A stretch of DNA of 64,000 bases. It comes from Chlamydoabsidia padenii (Eukaryota > Mucoromycota > Mucoromycetes > Mucorales > Cunninghamellaceae). The stretch covers positions 248,001 to 312,000 of the forward strand of contig JAIWND010000027.1 of assembly GCA_025330725.1 (NCBI GenBank), given 5' to 3'. Position numbers and translations under genes: made by a program. Position 1 is the stretch's first letter. Each line of letters opens with the position of its first letter. Of the stretch, positions 46,296 to 56,749 are shown in pieces. The notes beneath the pieces were generated by a model. The model was given only the letters and a program-made list of their open reading frames with translations. It did no database searches and was not told the DNA's origin.

Positions 46296-46790
46296 ACTTT
46301 TCCAGTCTTTAAAATAAATTCGTTCTTGAGTATGTTCAATGTTAATTTTAAATTCTGACAATGCCCCCTTTTCCTAAAATGTTTATTACTCGTCTAGTTG
46401 TTGGATAACTAAATACTCTTCTCTTTATTACGTATATACAACACAGTGGACTTTGTGTAGGGGGGGGGTTTCTTATCGAGATTAGGAGATGAGTTTTTTT
46501 CTGTTTTAGCATTTTCTTTTAGGTTGCTTCCAATGATGCACAATGATGTTTTTACGGTAATCATCCTCTTGCAAGACATTCACTTGTGTGCATTTCAACA
46601 TGATGATAAACTGATTTATTTTTAATAACCCATCAGGTGAGATCCAAAAGAACCAATAGGTTATCTTTTCTTTAAAGCCGAAAAGAGCAACGTCCAAATG
46701 CGGGGTTTTAATATGCAAACCCCGATTCATGCATTTTCCGTGCATAAAAACAATTGCATTTATTGAAAACAGATAAAAGTAATATGAAGG
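46296..46790. other. Convergent spacer; no gene seen
   Basis: It lies between two secreted-protein genes that converge. GCGGGGTTTTAATATGCAAACCCCG (46700-46724) is an inverted pair of promoter words about 90 bp downstream of the 46791 stop codon side. A short minus-strand frame (46506-46745) has no supporting features. Confidence 0.4.
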
Positions 46791-47153
46791 TTAACAGTTG
46801 TTCCTGGGACAATTACCACTGTTACCAATGAATCTGAAAGAACTTGCCGGTCTGATCTTGAGACAAGTGACATCGTGGGGGTTTTGATTCTTGAAAGCAT
46901 TGTTTTCACAATCACTTTGACATCCACAACGAGAGTTACCCAAAGGAGAGTAAATCAGGGCATAATGATATAAAGAACTACCTTTCATTTTGATGCTACG
47001 ACGGCCATTTTGTGCCAAACAGCCAGGATTACCCACTGCCACCCATCGACCACACCCCTGAGAGCAATGATCGTCATTGCAAAATTGGGCCCATGCATCT
47101 GCATTGACTCCAATAATCAAAAGTGCCAAAGCCAAGACAAAATCAAACTTCAT
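46791..47153 (-). CDS. Small secreted ten-cysteine protein
   Basis: Single exon of 120 residues; start at 47151-47153 (MKFDFVLALALLIIGVNADA, signal peptide), stop at 46791. The mature protein has ten cysteines: FCNDDHCSQGCGRWV, GNPGCLAQNGRRS, SRCGCQSDCENNAF, DVTCLKI, and GNCPRNNC at the very end. An even number with close spacing suggests a disulfide-locked extracellular domain. It shares no clear motif with the eight-cysteine pair on either side. GCGGGGTTTCAAAA (47271-47284) lies about 120 bp upstream. Family unknown; a secreted effector-like or antimicrobial role is only a guess. Confidence 0.65.
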   Translation of the reverse strand: MKFDFVLALALLIIGVNADAWAQFCNDDHCSQGCGRWVAVGNPGCLAQNGRRSIKMKGSSLYHYALIYSPLGNSRCGCQSDCENNAFKNQNPHDVTCLKIRPASSFRFIGNSGNCPRNNC

Positions 47154-48488
47154 ATTGTTGAATAAAAAGAAAAAGAAAAAAAGGGGGGAATGGCTACTTT
47201 ATAGACATTTCTTTCTTTTAACAAGTTCAATTTAATTGACATGAGCGTTTCCTGGCTCTTTCCAAGATTGGCGGGGTTTCAAAACAGATCGGAAGGTCGC
47301 ATAACGGGTTCTTTTATCGGCTGAAATTATCATCAGACAAAATGGCTCAGTACATTCAATGTTTTGATACAGTTGATTGAACAGAAAGTGCTTTTTGATT
47401 GGATAGACTATGTTTACACTTTTCTTTTTTTTCAAAAAGATGTAAGAAGGTTCTCAAACGGGGACGCATCAGATTCCATCTATTATTCTATTAGTCAGGT
47501 TCTATCCTCAAATCATAGTGATGTAAAACCTTATCATAAATATGTCTAGATAGTGCATGCTTACGTTAGATTAGGATTCTCTTGATCGATTCGAACCATG
47601 CATACATCCAGTCCGACCATGTTCCCGATATTTAAACATCGATCGGCGAAAGAATCATTATTTTTCCAAAAATCTCATCTGCATTGATTCCAAGTGGGTG
47701 AAATGTGATAAAGTTGCCTCAATGATGTGGAAGATGAGTAAGGAGTAAGGAATTCCAGCTGTTTGATTCAAAATAAGCTTCCAACAATGTCACTCGTCTC
47801 AAAATCAGACTGGCTAATTCTTTCATATTCAATTGCTAAATCTTTTGATTACTTATTTTTTGTTCTGCTATTCCATGTCGTCCTTCTGTTGTCATATTTC
47901 AACCCCGCTTCATGCATGTCGAGTGTCTAAAAATAGATGCACGCTCTTGGAGGGGTTACACCAGTGATCAATTAGGTCGATTATGATAAGTGTCAACGTT
48001 TGCATGCACTTTAATCATTAAAACTGAATTTTTGCCATTGCATGAATGTTCTGAGAGTGGGAAGAAAAGTGAGTCGGTCTAAAATGTCATACTGTAAGCG
48101 GAGTAGAAAACTACTTTTTTCAATTCAAGCCTGGTAAAACAAGGGGGGGTGTTTCTCCCTGCAATCATGATCCCCCTACAAGTTACAAAGCGTGTGTTAC
48201 ATGGCCCTCTATAAAGTTGATGCTATGTAGATTATTTTATTTCACTCACAGCCACTTTATAGAGTATTAGCACGCTTTGTCGGGAATACGAGAGAATATC
48301 CTATTACATTACCCGATATGGATGCGATCATGCAAATGAAAACATGTCATTCTATAAAACGAAATTATTTCAAACGCCGAGCAATGATAATTCAGGAGTA
48401 AAGTTAATGGAAAAGCATGTTCTTTATTGATGCAATAGACATGACCTATCAATAACAGAAAAAGAAAAAGAAAAGTGCAATTATAGTA
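47154..48488. other. Intergenic, about 1.3 kb; no gene seen
   Basis: The left end holds the promoter of the ten-cysteine gene (GCGGGGTTTCAAAA). CAACCCCGCTTCATGC (47902) and TTCAAACGCCGAGC (48369) are further promoter words. No reading frame has supporting features and no tRNA or other structured RNA was recognised. Confidence 0.4.
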
Positions 48489-48749
48489 TTATTTGCATGT
48501 GGCGGTAGTACCCTTGGAAGAACAGCAGGCGGCAAACTTGTCCCAGTTGATACCTTTGCCGAAAGGGTGATGGCAAGTTCCGCCAACTTCATAGTAAATA
48601 GGAAACCCTTGAGTAGAATCACAACAATCCCGAGTATTGTCACCACAGATACCATCATTGGTCTTTTCACAATCGGCTCGTTTCGCTGGGGCAGCCACGG
48701 TAGCAGCAATAAGAGCAAAGAAGGCGATCAAAGAAAGGTTATGCATCAC
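48489..48749 (-). CDS. Secreted eight-cysteine protein, paralogue of 46029-46295
   Basis: Single exon of 86 residues from MMHNLSLIAFFALIAATVAA (start 48747-48749, or the second Met); stop at 48489. A signal peptide is followed by APAKRAD, where KR may be a Kex2-type processing site. Cysteine order is C-C-CC-C-CC-C: ADCEKTNDGICGDN, TRDCCDSTQGFPIYY, GGTCHHPFGKGINWDKFAACC, TTATCK. Compared with the paralogue, the central PIY..C.HxFGKGINWDKF block is almost unchanged while signal peptides and termini differ. TTTCAAAACCCCGC (48851-48864) lies about 100 bp upstream. Function unknown. Confidence 0.78.
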   Translation of the reverse strand: MMHNLSLIAFFALIAATVAAPAKRADCEKTNDGICGDNTRDCCDSTQGFPIYYEVGGTCHHPFGKGINWDKFAACCSSKGTTATCK

Positions 48750-49579
48750 GGTTGTCTATGGTTGATTGGTTTATGTAAAAGTTTTGTTTATAAAATGATG
48801 ATTGCTTTCATTATATTTCGACGGTCTTTTATACTCATTCTGCTTACCTATTTCAAAACCCCGCATGTTCAAGTAACATGGCCTATAATTTGTATGTGAA
48901 CTTGTAACAAGGAAATAAATCAGGCACACAGATGCTTGCTAAGACAAAGAAGGATTGGTTTTTATTATCTGAGCCTCATGAGTAACAGCTTTACTAGGGT
49001 TTCCTGAAGGCGTGGTTCCTGAAGGTGGCTGACGGAGTTTGCATTTCCAACTTTATCAAAAAAGGACATGAAGTGCAGCTATAAAAAGGTCGTTTTAGCC
49101 TTTTCTGTTGTAGAACCAATGTTTTTTCACACTCAGTTTTCTGCAAAGTAGAATTATCTTAGAACAGAACTTTATCTTGAGATGAAATTGACGCTCGATT
49201 GACTCATCCACTGATTAATGGTTCTGTTACATAGACTAACAGTTATACACAGCCACATATCAAGACTCGACCATGATGCACCATACGAAATGTGAAACAA
49301 TTCCTAGGTAATAGGCATATGAATTGAGAGTTTAAACGAATTCATGCCTTCTTTCGCTGAACAGAACATACTTTGCAGCCCCTGATCGAGGTAAAACATT
49401 TCAATCGCCGATATAATTGTATGAGGCTGGATCTGCAAAAGGGAGTTGGGCATCTACAAAAAAAAAAAAAAAAGATATACGCACTTGATTTAAAAAAGGT
49501 TGTATTTATGCACTTTAAACAATACCAATACGCTGTTTTTACTTTATTATAGCTAGATAAAAGATTAAAGATAAATATA
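48750..49579. other. Intergenic at the left edge of the GH134 triplication
   Basis: The first 150 bp is the promoter of the eight-cysteine gene. An A16 run is at 49459-49474 and TTTCAATCGCCGATA at 49398. A short direct repeat TTCCTGAAGG occurs twice at 49000-49030. No gene is recognised. Confidence 0.4.
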
Positions 49580-50760
49580 ACTAATCTAAATGATGAATAT
49601 ACTAAGGATGGATATTGAATCGGTCACCACCGCCATACGAAGAAAGGATTGTAATTCAGATAGATTGGTTGGAGTAGAATATTTGATAATTGGTGCCACC
49701 TTTCCATGGCCAGACTTAATTAAGAGCATTGAGGACTTGGCCAAGAAGTGTGCGGGATAATCTTGAAAGGTGTTGCAGTTTGATTAAAAGAGTACACCGA
49801 TAGTTTCCATCATCAGTAGCTGAAGGGTGGACCACAGGCCATCAACGTGAGCAGAATGTAAGTGGTACCAAGGCAACATAACTTTACTTGGACGTTCTAG
49901 CATTGGTGTGAGTTATCCTTCTTGTATTTCCCATAAGTCTTCATTCCGGACAGCATGTATTTGTAATCAGGGTTGGCTGTAAGATTGGTTTGACAGGCCA
50001 TCATTTTTTGATTGATTTTCTTTTTCCATCTTCTTTATTTGTGACTTGACTGTCTAATCAGAGAGATCACGGGCAGACAAGCTGGTGGAAGTAGATGTTG
50101 TTGAGGTGTTGTTATTCGCCAATGACGTGGTGAATACCCAATCTTCATCACCCAAGACAAAAAGAAATTCGTACGTTTACATGTACAATCGTTGACCAAA
50201 CACAGAGCACTTGACAACAATGACATCATTGATAGTAACTATCTACGTTGCAAAAAAAAAGAGAGAGAGAGAGAAAATGGTTATACACAATATCCTGTTT
50301 GTCAAGTGTTTCATCTTACTATAGCATCCATTTTATGATTTTCAAACCAAAAGAAGTCGGTCATCATTTTCCAATCCATACAAGGGCTCCCTTCAGTTTC
50401 AGTCCAATACGTAATTCCCCTGTCTAAATAAGAATAAGTGAATTTAGCCACACCAGTTGGGTGGTGATTAGTATAAGCCTAGTGGCGATCCATCTTGATG
50501 TTCTAGTAGCCAAAAGATGCATGGCTAGCACCATGTTTAGCTTCCTGTTTGTAAACCCCTGAATAATGTCATGACCATTAAGACGTAAGTCGCGTTTGTA
50601 AAGACGTCGTAATTACTGGTTCGTTAATGTTTATAGGTTGATCAAGTGGCAGTAGTTGAAGAGGCAGTTTTTTATACAAATGTTGCTCCACCAGTATTCC
50701 TGTTCTTCTTGATCGTCGATATAAAAGGTCAACTTGCCACAAGATTAACTAGATACATTC
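49580..50760 (-). pseudogene. Decayed unknown gene, unit 1 of triplication
   Basis: Minus-strand pieces matching the other two units appear in different frames: MDWKMMTDFFWFENHKMDAI (about 50325-50390), INDVIVVKCSVFGQRLY (about 50185-50235), a Ser/Thr-rich stretch, and VAPIIKYSTPTNLSELQSFL (about 49640-49710). Stops and frameshifts interrupt them. The family is not recognised. The pieces are annotated together because all three units keep the same order and similar GT..AG borders. Confidence 0.55.
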
Positions 50761-51125
50761 TTTTCCACACGTGAGTAAGTCATGTTTTCGCCAGTACTGA
50801 ATATTTTTGAAGGTTTGTTGGTAGTTTGTATAAGAACGTGGAAGGAGGAATAGTATATGAAAAAAGAGCGAGAAAGAAAAGCAAGAAGATAGGGAAAAAT
50901 GGGCATTGGTAAACATTTGCCGCCGAACAGCGGGATTTACAATTAACATTTTCATCCTCCGCAAATAGCGGAGTTGAGGTTTGCATAGTTGAAGACGGGA
51001 TCGAAGTTAAAAAAAAAAAGGATTTAATGAAAAGCAAGAGAAAAGATAAAATCAGAAAAACTCTTGAGATAACTAACGGAGAAAAGAAGGAAGGTACACT
51101 ACAGGATAACTAGATTCTTTTTCGT

Positions 51126-51677
51126 TTAAATAGCTTGAACATTCACCCAGAATCTGGTGTCATCAGTGCTATACTTGGGGTTGCTTTCAATTTGCTGTTG
51201 AATCCAGTAGACAGCATTCTTGTAGTTGTTAATATCTTGAGTGTTAGGGTTGTTTAAACCAGTTTCACCGTCTCTGTGTCCACCGAACCATACGTCGGTA
51301 CCATAAAACTTTTGAGCTTCTTGTCGACAGGTAATATCAGACTTGAGATCCTTGTTAAGAACAGCGCCATTGTTCCAGTCATCCTGGGTTTGACCCTTGA
51401 ACTCTTGCGTGGCAGAACGGAGCATGTACCAGTTTTGCTTAAAGATACCAAAGTTTGCGGAATCTCCACTCTTGTTGTCGCCATAAGGATAGTCAGTTCC
51501 CATGTCATCAGTTTCAAGCATGCCAATAGCGAGTTCCAAAGTACCACCACCATTGGCCAATACCGCTTGCTTTCTCAATCCATAGTTGGGGATCGTGTAG
51601 TTGCCACGATCATCAGCCATAATGGTAGTGAGAGCCATGAAGAAGATACCAAAGTAGCTAATTGTCTTGAGATACAT
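51126..51677 (-). CDS. Secreted GH134-type beta-1,4-mannanase, copy 1
   Basis: Single exon of 183 residues; start at 51675-51677 (MYLKTISYFGIFFMALTTIM, signal peptide cleaved near Ala21) and stop at 51126-51128. An upstream in-frame Met exists but lies in leader sequence. The mature protein reads GLRKQAVLANGGGTLELAI, GMLETDDMGTDYPYGDNKSG, SANFGIFKQNWYMLRSA, ITCRQEAQKFYGTDVWFGGH, TGLNNPNTQDINNYKNAVYW and DDTRFWVNVQAI. This matches my recollection of fungal GH134 mannanases, lysozyme-fold inverting enzymes. Glu55 and Asp67 have the 12-residue spacing of the reported catalytic Glu/Asp pair. The enzyme would cleave beta-mannan outside the cell. The coding region is nearly identical to copy 2. Confidence 0.82.
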   Translation of the reverse strand: MYLKTISYFGIFFMALTTIMADDRGNYTIPNYGLRKQAVLANGGGTLELAIGMLETDDMGTDYPYGDNKSGDSANFGIFKQNWYMLRSATQEFKGQTQDDWNNGAVLNKDLKSDITCRQEAQKFYGTDVWFGGHRDGETGLNNPNTQDINNYKNAVYWIQQQIESNPKYSTDDTRFWVNVQAI

Positions 51678-51985
51678 ATTTGTTGTTGATTTGATGTTGT
51701 TATTGAAAGTGAAAGAGATGACGGTTGCTTCATTCACTTTTATACCAATATCTATCAAACCTTGTCCATACACTTCTTTCACATCCCACAAAAAATATTC
51801 CCATTGAATACTACGGGAGCATAATGAGACATTTATTATCTTTGTACTCTTTTTTTTTTTTAGCATGTTTGAACATAATCATTGGTCGTTTTCTTCTCCA
51901 TGGGGAACATGTTCCCTTGTGTCAAGATGAATCGTGGGGAAATCGATAATGAACTCGATCATGTACGACAGTGTAAGCCCTGGAA

Positions 51986-52031
51986 ATTTTCAGGGGCAGT
52001 GGGGTTTGATGATAAAATCTCCCCTGAAAAT
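51986..52031. promoter_or_regulatory. Inverted repeat with STRE-like cores upstream of GH134 copy 1
   Basis: ATTTTCAGGGG (51986-51996) and its exact reverse complement CCCCTGAAAAT (52021-52031) are separated by 24 bp, about 310 bp upstream of the start. Each arm contains AGGGG/CCCCT, the yeast stress-response element core. The arrangement is partly kept in the other units. GCGGGATTTAAA follows at 52066. Function is inference. Confidence 0.45.
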
Positions 52032-52559
52032 CCCGCCTGTGTGAAAAAGAAAGAAAAAAATGCGAGCGGGATTTAAATCTAGTTCCCGCTTCCCTCTGTG
52101 CATCCTTCCCCTTCTTGCCTCCAATGTTGAATGGGATTATACTTAAATGTTTACCTTTACTTTATTTCGCTTTTCATATGATCTTTATTACTCTAGCAAC
52201 GTAGTTTTATTCCTTTTTAAGTCTTACCATAATAGTATCTTTAATTCATTCTACTATTCTTGTTCATATTTCTGGACACTTTCAGTTACAGACATTTTCC
52301 TTCTTCTTTAATCCATGTGCCTATAGCTCTTTTTGCCAGTATTAACAAATAATGTTCAGCTGACCAATATTCTTCTTAATAAAGTGCTTCCTTTGTGTCA
52401 GGGTAATGGCCGTTTTTTAAGAGAAGTCTTGTAATCATCGAGTCAATGGCATAAAACGGGAATTCAATGGATTGTGAGATCGTAGTAAAGGGAGATACAT
52501 GACAGTAGTGATATGTTCCAAACAATAAAAATATAATATTTTTATTTTATTATATTTGG

Positions 52560-53640
52560 ATAAAAGATAAATGTAACTAATCTAGGTGATAGCTGCATTA
52601 AGAATGACTACTGGATCGGCCCCCACCCGCCATACCGTCATACCGACAAACCAAGGAAGGACTGTAATTCGTAAAAGTTGTCTGGGAAAGAATACTTGAT
52701 GCTTGGCGCTACCTTTCCAGAGCCACGCATTCATGGCTTGGCTAAGGTGTTGCTGCATATGATAATGTCGTTTATGTACGCTACGCAGTATGACCAAAAG
52801 AGTATGCCGAGAGTTTTCATCATCATCAGGAGTTGGAGCATTGACCAGACCAACGGGCATCACCGTGAATATATATCAAACACTTGTCTTTACTCAACGG
52901 TTCCAGTGTTGGTGAGTGTTTCGTCCCTTTCTTGTTTTCAAAAAAGCCTGGTTGTCTTGAATGATCTTCTTCTTCCACCTTTTTTATTGATATTTGAGTG
53001 TCTGGTCAGAGAGATCGCTGGCAAATTAGTTGGTGGAAGCAGATGTTGTTGTGATAGTGACAGATATTGTTGTTCCTTATCGGTGTAGAGTCTGGTGAAT
53101 ATCCAGTCATCATTAACAAAGACACAAGAGTCATATACTTACAAATACCATCCGTTGACCAAACACAGAGCACTTGGCGACAATGACATCATTAATAGCA
53201 TCTACCTATGTTTCAAAAAAGAGAAGATGATTATACATAATATTCTATTTTGTCAAGTGTTTCAACTTACCGTGACATACATGCTGCGATCTTCAAACCA
53301 AAGGAATTCGGTTATCACTTTCCAATCCATACAATGGTTCAATCCGATAGGTGATCTTCTAATATAAGCCCAGTAGTAGTCCACTTTGGATGTTCCAGTA
53401 GTCAAAAGATGCAAATTGAGTTTTGCCACACTTGACACCTTTTGTTCGAGACCTCTGAATGGTGTCACAACCATCAAGACGTAAGCCGCACTTGTAAAGA
53501 GGTCATAATTACCTGTTCGTGATTGAAGTTTAAGTAGTCACCTTTTACACATTGTTGTTCCATTAGTATCCCTGTTCTTCTTGATCATCAATATAAAAAG
53601 GTTAACTTGCCACAAGATTATCTAGACGCAATCTTCTCCA
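52560..53640 (-). pseudogene. Decayed or divergent unknown gene, unit 2 of triplication
   Basis: This is the best preserved of the three. Minus-strand exons can be followed: KVDYYWAYIRRSPIGLNH and MDWKVITEFLWFEDRSMYVT (about 53275-53420) ending at a GTAAGT donor; VDAINDVIVAKCSVFGQRMVF (about 53146-53208) ending at GTAAGT; RLYTDKEQQYLSLSQQH, then LPPTNLPAISLTRHSN (about 52990-53090); and a C-terminal part GLVNAPTPDDDENSRH to NAWLWKGSAKHQ and VVILNAAIT. No start codon with a signal or domain could be fixed. It may be an intact gene of an unknown family rather than a pseudogene. Confidence 0.5.
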
Positions 53641-54134
53641 CATGTGAGCTCACCATGTTATTGTCAGCACTGTATATGTTTGAAGATTTGTTGGCAGACT
53701 GTATAAGGGCATGGTGGAAGGAATGGAAGGAGGCATTAGTATTAAAATTTGAGAGAGAGAGAAAAGAAGGAAGAAAAGAGGAAAAAGAAAAATGAAGGGC
53801 GGCATTAAACATTAGCCGAGTAGCGGGTTTTAAAAACGAAGTTTTTTCAGACAAACTATCTTCTGAAGACTTTTTTGAAGAAGTCAAAGAAAAAATTCCT
53901 ACTAATGAAAATGTAATTTTTGTTTTTTATTCAATGAAATGATATAACTTAAGAAAAAAGTAAATTCGTCATTTGGCTGTCGAGTGATAACCAGTCGGTC
54001 TTTGAAAAGACGGGGAACAAAAAGAGCGATGCATTAAAGTGGCATCTGTTACAAGTTCAATTTACGAAAAGATACAATTTATTTATATAATCAAATATAT
54101 ATATATATAAGTACCAAGTAAAAGTAATCAGAGA

Positions 54135-54686
54135 TTAGATAGCTTGAACATTCACCCAGAATCTGGTGTCATCAGTGCTATACTTGGGGTTGCTTTCAAT
54201 TTGTTGTTGAATCCAGTAGACAGCATTCTTGTAGTTGTTGATATCTTGAGTGTTAGGGTTGTTCAAACCAGTTTCACCATTTCTGTGTCCACCGAACCAT
54301 ACGTCGGTACCATAAAACTTTTGAGCTTCTTGTCGACAGGTAATATCAGACTTGAGATCCTTGTTAAGAACAGCGCCATTGTTCCAGTTATCCTGGGTTT
54401 GACCCTTGAACTCTTGCGTGGCAGAACGGAGCATGTACCAGTTTTGCTTAAAGATACCAAAGTTTGCGGAATCCCCGGTCTTGTAATCGCCATAAGGATA
54501 GTCAGTTCCCATGTTATCAGTTTCAAGCATGCCAATAGCGAGCTCCAAAGTACCACCACCATTGGCCAATACCGCTTGCTTTCTCAATCCATAGTTGGAG
54601 ATCGTGTAGTTGCCACGATCATCAGCCATAATGGTGGTGAGAGCCATGAAGAAGATACCAAAGTAGCTAATTGTCTTGAGATACAT
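54135..54686 (-). CDS. Secreted GH134-type beta-1,4-mannanase, copy 2
   Basis: Single exon of 183 residues; start at 54684-54686 (MYLKTISYFGIFFMALTTIM), stop at 54135. It differs from copy 1 at only a handful of residues (YTISNYGL for YTIPNYGL, LETDNMGT for LETDDMGT, GDYKTGDS for GDNKSGDS, QTQDNWNN for QTQDDWNN, GGHRNGE for GGHRDGE). Glu55 and Asp67, the presumed catalytic pair, are kept. The coding identity with copy 1 stops abruptly at the stop codon: 3' sequence instead matches copy 3. The leader and signal peptide are near-identical to copy 1. Confidence 0.82.
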   Translation of the reverse strand: MYLKTISYFGIFFMALTTIMADDRGNYTISNYGLRKQAVLANGGGTLELAIGMLETDNMGTDYPYGDYKTGDSANFGIFKQNWYMLRSATQEFKGQTQDNWNNGAVLNKDLKSDITCRQEAQKFYGTDVWFGGHRNGETGLNNPNTQDINNYKNAVYWIQQQIESNPKYSTDDTRFWVNVQAI

Positions 54687-55008
54687 ATTTGTTGTTGATT
54701 TGTGTTTGTTGGTAAAAGTAAAAGAGATGATGGTTGCTTCATTCGCTTTTATATTAATACGGATCAAACCTTATACACGCACTTCTTTTACACCAAGGGA
54801 AGAAAAAGGAAAAGAAAACTTATTCACATTGGAAGAGCATGACAAAAACAATTATTATCCTTGTACTCTTCTTTTTACATGTTTGAACATAATCATAGGT
54901 CACTTTCTTCTCCATAGGGAATATATTCCCTTGTGTCAGGATAGATCCTGGGGAAATCAGAGTTTAGTGTGGGGAAATCGATCATGTACAATAGTGGGAG
55001 CCTTGGAA

Positions 55009-55055
55009 ATTTTCAGGGGCAACAGGGTTCGATGATAAAATCTTCCCTGGAAATC
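55009..55055. promoter_or_regulatory. STRE-like inverted repeat upstream of GH134 copy 2
   Basis: ATTTTCAGGGG (55009-55019) faces CCCTGGAAAT (about 55045-55054), the counterpart of the inverted repeat in unit 1, with two changes in the second arm. It is followed by an A31 run (55071-55102) and GCGGGATTTTAATC (55107). Confidence 0.4.
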
Positions 55056-55066
55056 CCGCCTGTGTG

Positions 55067-55106
<40 letters not shown>

Positions 55107-55419
55107 GCGGGATTTTAATCTAAAGTTCCCGCCTTCTTCTTTTGTCCATCCTTCTCCTATAATCCACATAATTATAACTCTTTATACTCGTTGTGGCAAA
55201 CAATAGTTAAGTAAACAGCAGTTTACTTAAAAAAATGCTATCTTTGTACCAGAGTAATGGTTTTTTAAGACAAGGCTTGTAGTCGCTAAGGCAATAGATT
55301 GGGGAAACGTTGCAAAAGGAAATACACACAGTAACAGTAGTGATATGCTTAAATAATTACATTATAGTATGATGTTTTCATTATATTATATTTGAATGAA
55401 AGATTAAAGTTGAATATAA

Positions 55420-56420
55420 CTAATCTAGGCGATGACTATACTAAGGATGACTACTGAATCGGTCCCCACCCGCCAGACCAAGGAAGGTTTGCAATTCAGA
55501 TAGGTTGTTTGAAGCAAGATACTTGATGATCGGTGCCACCTTTCCAGGGTCAGACTTGATTGGGAGCGTTGACCAGACCAACGGGCATCACCGTGAATAT
55601 ATACCCAAACACTTGTCTTTACTTGGCGGTTCCAATGTTGGTGTGTGTTTCGTCCCTTTCTTGTTTCTAAAAAAGCCTTGTTGTCTTGACTAATCTTCCT
55701 TTTCCACCTTTTTTATTGATATTTGAGTGTCTAGTCAGAGAGATCGCTGGCAAATTAGTTGTTGGAAGCAGATATTGTTGTGGTGGTGACAGATATTGTT
55801 GTTCCTTATCGGTGTAGAGTCTGGTGAATATCCAGTCATCATTAACAAAGACACAAGAGTCATATACTTACAAATACCATCCGTTGACCAAACACAGAGC
55901 ACTTGGCGACAATGACATCATTAATAGTAACTACCTATGTTGCAAAAAAGAGAAGATGATTATGCACAATATCCTGTTTGTCAAATGTTTCGACTTACTA
56001 TAGTGTCCATTTTATGATCTTTGAACCAAAGAAATTCAGTCATCAATTTCCAATCCATGTAATATCCCCCTTTAGTTTCAACCCAAGAGGTGACTTCCTT
56101 GTCCAAAAAAAAAAAAGCGACTTGAGCCAAACCAGTTGGGTGATGATTAGTATAAGCCCAGTAGTAGTCTACCTTGAATATTTCATTAATAAAAAGAAGC
56201 ATGACTTACACCATGTCTAACCTTCTGTTTGTAAACCCCGGAATGAAGCCTTGACCATTAAGACGTCGTAATTACTGGTTCGTTAATGTTTATAGGTTGA
56301 TTAAGTGGCAGTAGTTGAAGTGGCAGTCTTTTTAAACATTGTTGTTGCCCCACCAGTCTTCCTGTTCTTCTTGATCGTCGATATAAAGGTCAACTTGTTA
56401 CAAGATTAACTAGATACATT
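55420..56420 (-). pseudogene. Decayed unknown gene, unit 3 of triplication
   Basis: It corresponds to the unit 1 and 2 genes: KVDYYWAYTNHHPTGLAQVA, KEVTSWVETKGGYYMDWKLM, TEFLWFKDHKMDTIV (about 56000-56170), INDVIVAKCSVFGQRMVF (about 55872-55925), LYTDKEQQYLSPPQQYLLP (about 55755-55815), and SDPGKVAPIIKYLASNNL with SELQTFLGLAGG (about 55475-55555). Part of the middle is missing relative to unit 1, and downstream frames contain stops. The longer N-terminal piece shows the ancestral protein had a Trp/Tyr-rich segment. Confidence 0.55.
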
Positions 56421-56749
56421 CTTTTCCACGCGTGAGCAAGTCATGTTGTCGTGAGTACTGTATATGTTTGAAAGTTTGTTGCTAGAATGTATAAGGACAT
56501 GGTGGTAGGAATGGAAGGAGGCATTAGTATTAAAAAATTGGGAGAGAGAAAGAGGAAAAAGATAAAATGAAGGGCGAGTGGCGGGTTTTGAATATATTTT
56601 AGACAAACCATCTTTGGAAGAAGTCAAAGAAACAGCTCCTACTTATGAAAGTGTACTTTTTCTTTATTATCCAATCAAATTATATAACTTTTAAAGCTTC
56701 AAAGAACTAAAGAAAAAACTAAATCCGTTATTTGGGAGGAAGAAAATGT

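Noticed and set aside
47575..47620. tRNA-like B-box word GGTTCGAATC on the minus strand
   Set aside because: The T-stem does not pair beyond the first base pair, and no A box, anticodon stem or acceptor stem can be formed around it.
46029..48749. Hydrophobin assignment for the eight-cysteine proteins
   Set aside because: Cysteine order is C-C-CC-C-CC-C rather than C-CC-C-C-CC-C, and the proteins lack the hydrophobic loops of hydrophobins.
54144..54698. Plus-strand frames of about 137-184 codons opposite the mannanase genes
   Set aside because: They recur in all three units only because they mirror the conserved GH134 coding strand; no domain or signal is visible.
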